Below are positions 1 to 6,100 of a stretch of 13,623 bases of DNA, piece by piece. Under the pieces are notes generated by a model. It had not been told where the DNA came from, did no database searches, and worked only from the letters and a program-made list of their open reading frames with translations. Both the position numbers and the translations under genes were made by a program. Source of the DNA: Clostridia bacterium. Its GTDB lineage: Bacteria; Bacillota; Clostridia; Oscillospirales; CAG-382. Every line of letters starts with the position of its first letter. The stretch's first letter is position 1. The stretch spans positions 1 to 13,623 of the forward strand of contig JAFYOG010000102.1 of assembly GCA_017560285.1 (NCBI GenBank), written 5' to 3'.

Positions 1-456
1 ATCTTCTTCGGAAAAACCGAATTTTAAAAGCATCGATTTGGTTTTAGCTCTGAATTCGTTACCGCCCAACGTGTTAAAACGTTCTGTATAATCAACGAAC
101 GATTTAACAAGGCTTTCGTCTCCTGCTTCTATGCGTGCTTGAAGATCGGCAATTTTAATTTCTAAATCCAAAAGGGGAGTGAAGGCCGAAACAGCGGCAT
201 TGAAAATAGAGCAATTAAACCGATGCGCATCGTTTATCTGCTCTAAAACGCCGATTTCGCTTCCTGCGGAAACAAAAACGTCGCCTTTTGTAGATTCCAG
301 CTTTCCGCGGATGACCGAAAATAAAGTGGATTTTCCTGCGCCGTTAACGCCGATAACACCCACTTTATCTCCCGCATTTATCGAGAAGTTTATTTTTTTC
401 AATATAACATCAGCGCCATAGGCGACCGATACGTTATCGCAGATAAGTATGCTCAT
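1..456 (-). CDS. ABC-F family ATP-binding protein (N-terminal part, cut by window edge)
   Basis: The reverse strand reads openly from an ATG at 456 to the left edge, giving the first 152 residues. Walker A (GVNGAGKS) lies at residues 36-43 of a typical first ABC domain. It is followed by a stretch ending IGVLEQ near residue 70, which is characteristic of the soluble duplicated-ATPase ABC-F family (Uup, EttA and antibiotic-resistance types). No membrane segment is present. Family members bind the ribosomal E site and act in translation or ribosome protection; which subtype this is cannot be told, because the inter-domain linker and second ATPase lie outside the window. The start is supported by GGAG about 7 bases upstream and by a consensus promoter at 506-534. 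It diverges from a tiny membrane ORF. Confidence 0.88.
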   Translation of the reverse strand, partial: MSILICDNVSVAYGADVILKKINFSINAGDKVGVIGVNGAGKSTLFSVIRGKLESTKGDVFVSAGSEIGVLEQINDAHRFNCSIFNAAVSAFTPLLDLEIKIADLQARIEAGDESLVKSFVDYTERFNTLGGNEFRAKTKSMLLKFGFSEED

Positions 457-470
457 AAAACGCTCCAAAA

Positions 471-514
471 TATTTGTAAATATATAATACCATATTTGTA
501 AATATATAATACCA
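471..514. repeat. Perfect 22-bp tandem duplication in the ABC-F 5' leader
   Basis: Two identical, adjacent 22-bp units occupy 471-492 and 493-514. Read on the minus strand each unit carries TATTAT, at 506-511 and 484-489. Only the upstream one is correctly spaced from the TTGACA-type -35 box at 529-534. The duplication therefore adds a second -10-like box and lengthens the leader of the ABC-F mRNA by one unit. Confidence 0.9.
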
Positions 515-534
515 TAATTATATAAAATTGTCAA
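506..534 (-). promoter_or_regulatory. Sigma-A-type promoter of the ABC-F gene
   Basis: On the minus strand a perfect TTGACA (529-534) is separated by 17 bases from TATTAT (506-511). The predicted transcript starts near 499, so the leader to the ATG at 456 is about 40 bases. The -35 box lies 5 bp from the -35 box of the oppositely oriented promoter at 540-568. Confidence 0.8.
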
Positions 535-539
535 TTTGC

Positions 540-568
540 TTGACACTGCCAATGTTCAATGATATAAT
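540..568 (+). promoter_or_regulatory. Consensus sigma-A promoter of the 27-residue membrane ORF
   Basis: TTGACA at 540-545 and TATAAT at 563-568 are both perfect consensus boxes with the ideal 17-base spacer. Predicted start is near 575, about 20 bases before the ATG at 595. Such a strong promoter directly before a tiny ORF argues that the ORF is real. Confidence 0.85.
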
Positions 569-594
569 ATTAAAAACTACGCTGGAGGTTTAAT

Positions 595-678
595 ATGATT
601 GCATCTACAGGCTGTTTGCCGTTTTTCCTCGGTGCATTAAGTACAGTTGTTGCCGTCGTATACTTAATTTTCGCATAA
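595..678 (+). CDS. Uncharacterised 27-residue single-pass membrane peptide
   Basis: An ATG at 595 opens a 27-codon frame ending in TAA at 676-678. GGAGG at 584-588 sits 6 bases before the start, a consensus promoter lies just upstream, and a hairpin terminator follows at 682-717. The predicted transcript is therefore only about 140 bases and monocistronic. The peptide starts MIASTGCLPFF and then runs almost entirely hydrophobic to its last residue (ending VVYLIFA), which suits one transmembrane helix with a very short polar N-terminus. It contains no charged side chain, one cysteine (residue 7) and one proline (residue 9). I do not recognise a family. Possible roles include a small subunit or regulator of a membrane complex, or a toxin-like peptide; nothing in the sequence decides this. 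Coding status is inferred from the surrounding signals, since the ORF is too short for codon statistics. Confidence 0.68.
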   Translation: MIASTGCLPFFLGALSTVVAVVYLIFA

Positions 679-681
679 TTT

Positions 682-717
682 AAAATACCGCTCTGTAATA
701 TACAGAACGGTATTTTT
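682..717. terminator. Bidirectional intrinsic terminator between the tiny ORF and the DUF378 gene
   Basis: Arms 685-697 and 701-713 form a 13-bp stem with one internal C/A mismatch and a 3-base loop. The stem is flanked by A's on the left and a run of five T's at 713-717. It lies between two convergent stops (678 and 724) and can serve both genes. Confidence 0.85.
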
Positions 718-723
718 ATTTGG

Positions 724-936
724 TTATTCTAAAGCGGCTGATGTTTCGCGTTGTCTAAAGAACAGGCTAATTAACCAAATGCCGCAGATTGCAACAAGAG
801 TATATATTATTCTGCTTACAAGCGCGCCCTGACCGCCAAAAATCCATGCTACGATGTCAAACTGGAACAAACCGATGGAACCCCAGTTAACAGCGCCGAT
901 AATTACAAGGAATAATGCTATTCTGTCAAGTATCAT
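724..936 (-). CDS. DUF378 family small membrane protein (YuzA-like)
   Basis: This 70-residue protein begins MILDRIALFLVIIGA and carries two hydrophobic segments, roughly residues 6-24 and 40-60. Conserved features of the DUF378 family are visible: the GAVNWG motif at 14-19, aromatic and glycine-rich residues between the helices, and RIIYTLV at 42-48 opening the second helix. The tail is short and polar. The family's function is unknown. An ATG ten codons further upstream (966) keeps the frame open, but AGGAGG at 945-950 sits exactly 8 bases before the ATG at 936, so 936 is taken as the start. It is a single-gene unit, divergent from trmB and convergent with the 27-residue ORF, and shares the terminator at 682-717. 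Its own promoter is not clear; TTTACA (998-1003) with TATTAT (973-978) has a poor 19-base spacing. Confidence 0.85.
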   Translation of the reverse strand: MILDRIALFLVIIGAVNWGSIGLFQFDIVAWIFGGQGALVSRIIYTLVAICGIWLISLFFRQRETSAALE

Positions 937-987
937 AATTTCATCCTCCTCGCAAATATTTTGCACAAATTAATAATAAATATTCCA

Positions 988-1018
988 TTGACAATATTGT
1001 AAATTTTGGTATTATAAT
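988..1018 (+). promoter_or_regulatory. Promoter of trmB
   Basis: TTGACA at 988-993 is followed by TATTAT at 1010-1015 (16-base spacer) and an overlapping TATAAT at 1013-1018 (19-base spacer). Either gives a leader of about 30 bases. AAGAGG at 1036-1041, 10 bases before the ATG, is the ribosome binding site. Confidence 0.7.
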
Positions 1019-1051
1019 ATCGAACACTAAATTTTAAGAGGTAGTATTATT

Positions 1052-1699
1052 ATGAGAATGCGTCCCAAAAAGAACCGAGATAAACGTATGGATGCCGTTA
1101 AAAAATGGTTTATTCCGCAGGACGAAAACGGTGTTGTTAATTTAGATGGCGTTTATCCCGTGGACGGCGAACTGTTTTTAGAAATAGGTTGCGGTAAGGG
1201 TGCGTTTATTATGGGGCTGTCAAAACAATTCCCCAACAATAAATTGCTTGCAGTAGAGCTGGTTCCCGACGTTTTAATGATGGCTATGGAAAAGGCAGAA
1301 CGTGAAAATACCCAAAACGTGCGCTTCCTTCACGCAAATGCAGATACTATTGCAGATATTTTACCCGAAGGTTCGGTTTCCCGCTTGTATCTTAATTTTT
1401 CGGACCCTTGGCCCAAAAAGCGCAATGCCAAGCGCAGGCTGACAAGCCCTTTGTTCTTAGAAAAATACAAAAAAATACTTGCCGATGACGGTAAGATAAT
1501 TTTTAAAACAGATAATAAAGGTTTGTTTGATTATTCCCTTGAAAGCTTTACAGAAAACGGGTTCACCGTTAGCGAAGTTACCTTCGACCTTCACAGTGAC
1601 CCCGTATTTTCCGTAGATAATATTAAAACCGAATATGAAATTAATTTTTCTGCAAAAGGTTTTCTTATAAATCGCCTTGTTGCTCAAGTTCAGAAATAG
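1052..1699 (+). CDS. trmB: tRNA (guanine-N7-)-methyltransferase TrmB
   Basis: The product methylates N7 of G46 in the variable loop of many tRNAs, using S-adenosylmethionine. The 215-residue length is normal for the family. The N-terminus (MRMRPKKNRDKR) is basic. The SAM-binding motif LEIGCGKG is at residues 43-50. The family signature NFSDPWPKKRN starts at residue 115, with the catalytic-region aspartate at 118. FKTDN follows near residue 150, and the C-terminal TEYE segment is intact. The start has a spaced AAGAGG ribosome binding site and a consensus promoter. The last 35 bases overlap, tail to tail, the end of the MurE-like gene on the other strand, and no terminator hairpin is evident between them. 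Identification rests on the combined motifs and is firm. Confidence 0.96.
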   Translation: MRMRPKKNRDKRMDAVKKWFIPQDENGVVNLDGVYPVDGELFLEIGCGKGAFIMGLSKQFPNNKLLAVELVPDVLMMAMEKAERENTQNVRFLHANADTIADILPEGSVSRLYLNFSDPWPKKRNAKRRLTSPLFLEKYKKILADDGKIIFKTDNKGLFDYSLESFTENGFTVSEVTFDLHSDPVFSVDNIKTEYEINFSAKGFLINRLVAQVQK

Positions 1700-3143
1700 A
1701 ACTGTAAACAACCTCGCGTTCGTCAAAGGGGTACTGTACGCCTTCGATTTCTTCGTACATCTCGTGCCCTTTGCCGATCAAAAGAACCACGTCGCCCTCT
1801 GTTGCATTACGGAGGGCTTCTTTTATTGCATCACGACGGCTGGGAATAATTATATATTTGCCGTTGGTTTTATGCATACCTATAAGTATATCGTTTATAA
1901 TATCTTCCGTCTTTTCAAAACGGGAATTATCCGATGTGATAATAGACAAATCAGAGTTTGCACCGATAACTTCTCCCATGCCGTAACGGCGAAGCTTGCT
2001 TCTGTTGCCGCCACATCCGAAAACGGATATAATTCGGTTCGGATTATACATTTTTATGGTTTCAAATAAGGTTTTACAGCTAAATTCATTATGAGCAAAA
2101 TCAATTATTACGGTGTATTCCTTTTGGGTAGGGACAACTTCCATTCTTCCTTTAACAAAAGCCTTTACTAAACCGTTTTTAATAGCATCGTAACCAATAC
2201 CGTTTTGTCTTGCACAAGCAATGGTAAGCGCAGCATTGCAAAGCGAAAAATGGCCGGGAGTATTTAAATCTATTATGTGCTCTTGCTTGTTTTCAATGCA
2301 GGTGAATTCTGTTTTTAAGCGATTCTTCCCAACAGAAAATTTGCCGTTACCATATGATATATCGGAGCTTTGGTTCTCGCCGATTGTAATAATAGGGCAT
2401 TTTGCGCCGTCAACTATTTCCGTATAATTATCGCTGTCGGCGTTAACTATAACCTTATCGCATTGGTCGAATATCATTTTTTTGCAATTAAGGTATTCTT
2501 CAAAATCCTTATGCTCGTTTTCGCCAATGTGATCAGGGGAAAGGTTTGTAAAAATGCCGGTGTTAAAGTGAATTCCATAGGTTCTGTGTAGCTTAAAACC
2601 TTGGGATGTGGCTTCGATTATAGCAGTATCGCATCCTGCACCAAGCATTTCGCGGTAATATTTATGCAACAAATATGATTCCGGTGTAGAGTTTGCGGTT
2701 TCATACATAGTTCCATCGATATAAACACCCGTAGAACCGATAATACCAACCTTATGTCCGGCTTCCTCGTATATGCTTTTTAGCATAAACGAAACGCTCG
2801 TTTTACCCTTTGTTCCCGTTATAGCGATAGTGTTCATTTTGTCGGCGGGATTTCCAAACAGATTTGCGCTTGCAACGGCTAAAAATTTTCTTGTGCTTTC
2901 AACCTTAATTATAATTGCATCATCGGGTAATTTTACATCCTTTTCGACAGCAAATACGCGCACACCTTTATTATAAACCTCTTCTGCCAGATCGTGGGAA
3001 TCTCTTACAAAGCCTTTTATGCACACGAATAGGTTATTTTCGGCAGCTTTTCTGGAATCGTACAGTACATCCGCTATATCACAATCTTTAAAATTCGCAG
3101 ATGCTGAATATTCTATATTATTTAAAATTTCCGAAAGCTTCAT
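1665..3143 (-). CDS. MurE-like Mur ligase (UDP-MurNAc-tripeptide synthetase family, divergent clostridial paralog)
   Basis: The family joins an amino acid, classically meso-diaminopimelate or lysine, to UDP-MurNAc-L-Ala-D-Glu using ATP in the cytoplasm. The 492 residues show the three-domain MurE layout: an N-terminal uridine-binding domain containing DSRKA, a central ATPase with the P-loop GTKGKTS at 110-116, and a C-terminal ligase domain with VFGCGGNRSK. At the site that sets amino-acid choice, the usual DNPR of diaminopimelate enzymes reads DNSR (405-408). It keeps the arginine that contacts the diaminopimelate carboxylate but loses the proline. The DYAHTPD-type motif reads DFAHNEF. These changes resemble a second MurE-type ligase that I recall in many clostridia, so this may not be the only murE of the genome. 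It starts 12 bases after dapF, with GAGGTGA at 3148-3154 as ribosome binding site. Its 3' end overlaps trmB. Substrate is inferred, helped by the dapF neighbour. Confidence 0.85.
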   Translation of the reverse strand: MKLSEILNNIEYSASANFKDCDIADVLYDSRKAAENNLFVCIKGFVRDSHDLAEEVYNKGVRVFAVEKDVKLPDDAIIIKVESTRKFLAVASANLFGNPADKMNTIAITGTKGKTSVSFMLKSIYEEAGHKVGIIGSTGVYIDGTMYETANSTPESYLLHKYYREMLGAGCDTAIIEATSQGFKLHRTYGIHFNTGIFTNLSPDHIGENEHKDFEEYLNCKKMIFDQCDKVIVNADSDNYTEIVDGAKCPIITIGENQSSDISYGNGKFSVGKNRLKTEFTCIENKQEHIIDLNTPGHFSLCNAALTIACARQNGIGYDAIKNGLVKAFVKGRMEVVPTQKEYTVIIDFAHNEFSCKTLFETIKMYNPNRIISVFGCGGNRSKLRRYGMGEVIGANSDLSIITSDNSRFEKTEDIINDILIGMHKTNGKYIIIPSRRDAIKEALRNATEGDVVLLIGKGHEMYEEIEGVQYPFDEREVVYSSISELEQQGDL

Positions 3144-3155
3144 ATTTTCACCTCG

Positions 3156-3932
3156 TTATAATGCTATTTTACCTGTAAATACAGTGTTGCATTTACCGTT
3201 TATATACATAGTTTTATTTTCTGTAGTTACTTCAATTATTCCGCCGGGTTGATATACCTGCACGTTGTTTCCGCAAAAGCCTTTGCTTTGTGCCGCGGCA
3301 ACACAGGCACAACTGCCTGTAGAGCAGGATAAGGTTTCGCCGATACCGCGCTCCCACACGCGCATAACGATTTTGTTGTTATCCGAAACACCGGCAAATT
3401 CAACGTTTGTGCCGTTGGGAAAGGTTGGGTGCCTTTCGATAATGGGGCCGTAATGATAAAATTCCTGGTCGCTTAAACCGTAATCGGTAAATATAACGCA
3501 ATGGGGATTTCCTACCGAAATATAAAGGTAGGGAAGTGATACCCCATTAATATCGATAACGCCTTGCTGTGATATTTCGGGCGAACCGATTTCACATTTA
3601 ATAAAATCGCCGTCTATAACGGCAGTGCGTTGACCGCTAAGGGTTTCGATATTTAAAAGCTTTTTGTTAAAATATCCGCATTGATTAACGTATTTTGCCG
3701 AACACCTTAATGCGTTTCCGCATATTTCGGCTTCGAACCCATCGGGATTATAAACGTGCATGAAATAATCGCAAAAAGCAGATTGACCGATAAAAATTAC
3801 GCAATCTGCACCAACCCCGTATTTTCGGTTGCATAATTGCTTAATTTGCGATGCTGTGGGCAGGGTTGTTTTGGATGGGCTTCCGTAAACAATAAAATCA
3901 TTGCCCAATGCCTGCATTTTAAAAAATTGCAT
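3156..3932 (-). CDS. dapF: Diaminopimelate epimerase DapF
   Basis: DapF interconverts LL- and meso-diaminopimelate without a cofactor, using two cysteines as acid and base. It is the last epimerisation step before lysine and peptidoglycan synthesis. The 258-residue protein opens with the family motif KMQALGNDF. It carries the first catalytic cysteine at position 71 in EAEICGNALRC and the second at 203 in GETLSCSTGSC. SVGNPHCVIF and NGTNVEF lie between them, as expected for two mirror-related half domains. Both motifs vary slightly (CGNA for CGNG, CSTGS for CGTGA), but the cysteines and their glutamate or asparagine neighbours are kept. AGGTGA lies just before the ATG. It is first in a two-gene unit with the MurE-like ligase, which fits diaminopimelate supply for the cell wall. 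Confidence 0.96.
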   Translation of the reverse strand: MQFFKMQALGNDFIVYGSPSKTTLPTASQIKQLCNRKYGVGADCVIFIGQSAFCDYFMHVYNPDGFEAEICGNALRCSAKYVNQCGYFNKKLLNIETLSGQRTAVIDGDFIKCEIGSPEISQQGVIDINGVSLPYLYISVGNPHCVIFTDYGLSDQEFYHYGPIIERHPTFPNGTNVEFAGVSDNNKIVMRVWERGIGETLSCSTGSCACVAAAQSKGFCGNNVQVYQPGGIIEVTTENKTMYINGKCNTVFTGKIAL

Positions 3933-3944
3933 ATTATCACCTAT

Positions 3945-3980
3945 ATTATATCATTTTAAATATTATTTTCAATAAGTAAA
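3945..3980 (-). promoter_or_regulatory. Promoter region of dapF-murE-like operon (two overlapping candidates)
   Basis: On the minus strand TTGAAA (3967-3972) with a 16-base spacer to a perfect TATAAT (3945-3950) would start transcription near 3938. That would cut off much of the AGGTGA ribosome binding site (3937-3942). A weaker alternative, TTTACT (3975-3980) with TAAAAT (3953-3958), also has a 16-base spacer and would start near 3946, keeping the site. The sequence does not decide between them. Confidence 0.5.
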
Positions 3981-3999
3981 TAAAATTTAGTTAAAACAC

Positions 4000-4027
4000 T
4001 TGAAAATAAGTTTAATTGTGTTAAAAT
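4000..4027 (+). promoter_or_regulatory. Promoter of the yfbR-isomerase operon
   Basis: TTGAAA at 4000-4005 and TAAAAT at 4022-4027 are 16 bases apart. GGAGG at 4043-4047 follows, 5 bases before the ATG at 4053. It is divergent from the dapF promoter in a 120-bp AT-rich spacer. Confidence 0.6.
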
Positions 4028-4052
4028 ATTAAAAAACATCACGGAGGTTGGA

Positions 4053-4628
4053 ATGAATAACGGCTTTTTTGCTATGCTCTTTAGAATGAAGCATATTAAA
4101 CGTTGGGGCATTATGAATTCCTTAATTCCCGATCATTTATCTACGCATTCATTGGAAGTGGGCTTTTTGGCGCATGCTCTTGCGATGATAGGTAACGAAA
4201 AGTTTAACAAAAAGTACGATTGCGATAAAATAACGGTTAAAGCTATTTATCACGATGTGCCCGAGATTTTCACAGGTGATATTCCTACGCCCGTAAAGTA
4301 TTACAGTAAAGAAACAAAAGAAGCATATTCCGCTGTGGAAGAAGCATCCTTGCATAAGCTTACCGAGATGCTTCCCGATGAATTTAAAGAAAGCTATTCC
4401 GGCCTGTTCGTCCATACCGCCGAAGAAAAAATGCTTATAAAGGCCGCAGACAGAATATCGGCCTACATAAAATGCTTGGAAGAAAAAAATTACGGCAACA
4501 GAGAATTTGATATTGCGGGTCAAAGACTTTACGATGCGATTGCAGAAATGAATTGCGAAGAAGCAAATTATTTTTTGGAAAACTATTTGGAACCCTTTGG
4601 GTTGCCCATAGATTCAATTTTACAATAA
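4053..4628 (+). CDS. yfbR: YfbR-type HD-domain 5'-deoxynucleotidase
   Basis: YfbR hydrolyses 5'-deoxyribonucleoside monophosphates to deoxynucleosides and phosphate, tuning cytoplasmic dNMP pools. The 191 residues match the length and order of the Escherichia coli enzyme. The RW pair is at 17-18 (E. coli R18-W19, phosphate and base contacts). The first metal histidine is H32 in STHSLEV, the HD pair is H67-D68 in YHDVPEIFTGDIPTPVKY, and the last metal aspartate is D133 in KAADRISAYIKCLEE. All divalent-metal ligands of the HD superfamily are present. The only notable change is VPE for the ASE after the HD pair. The start has a strong GGAGG site. It is followed 23 bases later by a sugar-phosphate isomerase-like gene in the same direction. 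The family call is firm; the precise nucleotide preference is inferred. Confidence 0.93.
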   Translation: MNNGFFAMLFRMKHIKRWGIMNSLIPDHLSTHSLEVGFLAHALAMIGNEKFNKKYDCDKITVKAIYHDVPEIFTGDIPTPVKYYSKETKEAYSAVEEASLHKLTEMLPDEFKESYSGLFVHTAEEKMLIKAADRISAYIKCLEEKNYGNREFDIAGQRLYDAIAEMNCEEANYFLENYLEPFGLPIDSILQ

Positions 4629-4651
4629 GCTAATATTAAGAGGTTACTATT

Positions 4652-5446
4652 ATGAAAATAGGTTTAATTTCCGATTCCTTCCGCTTGCCCTTCGAGGAAA
4701 GCATTGTAAAAGCAAAAGAGCTTGGCGTTTCCGGTGTTCAAAAATACCTTACCTACGAACCTTTTTCTGCAAATCTTATCGTTGGCGATAAGCTTAAAGA
4801 GGTTAAGGACATTATGGCTTCCAACGGCTTGGTGTTCTCGGCGATGGTAGGTGATTTCGGCGTTGATTTCGATACCGAAGAATTTGATGTTATCGGCCAT
4901 TCCAAGCGAGTTTTGGAAACCGCCAAGGAATTGGGCTGCGATATCGTTACCACCCATATCGGACACCTAACCTTGGAAGATAGCCCAAGAATGGAAAAAA
5001 TAAGAAGAAGAGCCGAAGAGCTTGCTATTTATGCCAACAGCATGGGCTCTTATTTCGCCGCCGAAACAGGCACCGAAAAGGCTGTTGTTCTTAAAGCGTT
5101 TTTAGATTCTTTGGGTACAAAGGGTCTTGCCGTAAATTATGACCCTGCAAATTTGGTTATGGTTGCCGACGACGATCCCGTTGCAGGCGTATATACCTTA
5201 AAGGATTATATCGTTCATACACACGCCAAAGACGGCATCAGAACCTGCAACGACGGAAAAATCGGCTTTTTGGAAGTGCCTCTTGGCCAAGGCGGCGTAA
5301 AGTGGGATAACTATCTTACTGCTCTTAACGATATAGGATATAACGGATATTTAACTATCGAGCGCGAGGTAGGGGATAACCCTGCGGCTGACATTTCTAT
5401 GGCAGTTGATTTCCTTACCGAAAAATTAAATAAACTCGGTTTCTGA
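4652..5446 (+). CDS. Sugar phosphate isomerase/epimerase family protein (AP endonuclease 2 / xylose isomerase-like TIM barrel)
   Basis: The 264-residue protein is a single TIM barrel of the PF01261 type, with metal-binding residues at the ends of strands: H104-region motif THIGHL, E138 in AAETGTEK, D164 in VNYDPANL, H189 and H191 in HTHAKDG, and E237 in TIEREVGD. These form the divalent-metal site used by hydroxypyruvate isomerase, inosose dehydratase, tagatose 3-epimerase and endonuclease IV relatives. Members with the DPANL and HAKD motifs usually act on sugars or inositol derivatives rather than DNA, but the substrate cannot be read from sequence. There is no signal peptide, so it should be cytoplasmic. 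AAGAGG at 4638-4643 precedes the start, and the gene forms an operon with yfbR. A strong terminator follows 8 bases after the stop. Confidence 0.85.
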   Translation: MKIGLISDSFRLPFEESIVKAKELGVSGVQKYLTYEPFSANLIVGDKLKEVKDIMASNGLVFSAMVGDFGVDFDTEEFDVIGHSKRVLETAKELGCDIVTTHIGHLTLEDSPRMEKIRRRAEELAIYANSMGSYFAAETGTEKAVVLKAFLDSLGTKGLAVNYDPANLVMVADDDPVAGVYTLKDYIVHTHAKDGIRTCNDGKIGFLEVPLGQGGVKWDNYLTALNDIGYNGYLTIEREVGDNPAADISMAVDFLTEKLNKLGF

Positions 5447-5454
5447 TTTTTAAA

Positions 5455-5481
5455 GGCAATGCGTAAAAGCATTGCCTTTTT
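5455..5481 (+). terminator. Intrinsic terminator after the yfbR-isomerase operon
   Basis: A perfect 8-bp stem, GGCAATGC (5455-5462) with GCATTGCC (5469-5476), has a 6-base loop and is followed directly by five T's (5477-5481). The AT-rich 5482-5609 stretch beyond it shows no gene. Confidence 0.93.
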
Positions 5482-5609
5482 GTACAGTATTATTATATGT
5501 GCCGTTGTGAAATATAAGTTAATTTGCATTGAAATTTATAATTAAAAATTGATATTTTAAACGAAGTGTATAATTATGAAAAAATATGGAATTTTTTGAA
5601 AATAAAAAC

Positions 5610-5638
5610 TTGATTTTTTAATCGTTCTGTTGTATTAT
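5610..5638 (+). promoter_or_regulatory. Promoter of the oxaloacetate decarboxylase operon
   Basis: TTGATT at 5610-5615, a 17-base spacer and TATTAT at 5633-5638, with TG immediately before the -10 box (5631-5632), form a good sigma-A promoter. Predicted start is near 5645, giving a leader of about 57 bases. A weak GGGG/CCCC hairpin (5661-5680) can form in the leader; no known riboswitch is recognised. Confidence 0.72.
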
Positions 5639-5701
5639 TATTTATGTAAAAAATATAATAGGGGAATTATTGAACACCCCTTGCGAAAGGATGTACGGTT
5701 T

Positions 5702-6082
5702 ATGAATTTAGCCAATCAAATGATTGCCGGTCAGGCTTTTGCAACATTTGATGAAACTACTACTCTTGGCGAAAAGGCTTTGGTAGGGCTTCAGGTTGTT
5801 GCAATCGGTATGGGCGTTGTATTCGGTGTATTAATTCTTCTAATCGGTATTCTGCAGATATTTAAGTTATTTGCGGTAAAGAAACCTAAGGAAGCACCTC
5901 AGCAAGCGGCACCTGCGCCTGCGGCAGCACCCGCTCCCGTAACGGCACCGCCTGTTACTGTTTCCGCAAATGCTTCCGATGAAGCACAAATAGTTGCTAT
6001 TGCTACTGCTGCAATTGCGGCTGCAAGAGGTGAAAGTGAATGCGCTTTCAATGTAATTTCTATTAAAAAGATCGTTAAATAA
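5702..6082 (+). CDS. oadG: Oxaloacetate decarboxylase gamma subunit (OadG family)
   Basis: The gamma subunit anchors the sodium-pumping decarboxylase complex and helps join the carboxyltransferase to the membrane beta subunit. The 126-residue protein has a short N-terminal stretch, one transmembrane helix at about residues 28-53 (VGLQVVAIGMGVVFGVLIL onward), a basic step (KKPKE), a proline/alanine-rich linker, and a C-terminal segment DEAQIVAIATAAIAAARGE typical of clostridial OadG. The frame is open back to an ATG at 5630, but that codon overlaps the -10 promoter box. AAAGGATG at 5686-5693 sets the start at 5702. It is the first gene of four in one direction. The sequence is low in conservation, as is usual for this family; identity rests on topology, the C-terminal motif and the operon. 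Confidence 0.87.
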   Translation: MNLANQMIAGQAFATFDETTTLGEKALVGLQVVAIGMGVVFGVLILLIGILQIFKLFAVKKPKEAPQQAAPAPAAAPAPVTAPPVTVSANASDEAQIVAIATAAIAAARGESECAFNVISIKKIVK

Positions 6083-6100
6083 TTTTAAGGAGAATTTATC

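Noticed and set aside
471..514. CRISPR-like or iteron-like repeat
   Set aside because: Only two abutting AT-rich copies without spacers and no associated genes; better explained as a local promoter duplication.
575..720. Type I toxin-antitoxin module built on the 27-residue ORF
   Set aside because: The peptide resembles such toxins in size and hydrophobicity, but no convincing antisense promoter within or after the ORF is seen, and it lacks the charged ends common in known toxins.
1677..2069. 130-codon plus-strand frame over the MurE-like gene
   Set aside because: It is antisense to a gene with clear Mur ligase motifs, overlaps the end of trmB, and has no promoter or recognisable product.
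5549..5574. TTGATA ... TATAAT as a second promoter for the decarboxylase operon
   Set aside because: The spacer is only 14 bases, too short for sigma-A, and a well-spaced promoter lies just downstream.
5630..5701. Upstream ATG extending OadG by 24 residues
   Set aside because: The codon overlaps the -10 promoter region and lies before the predicted transcript start; AAAGGATG at 5686-5693 supports the ATG at 5702.
5645..5701. Riboswitch or attenuator in the decarboxylase leader
   Set aside because: The leader is about 57 bases with only a 4-bp GGGG/CCCC stem and no terminator-like alternative.
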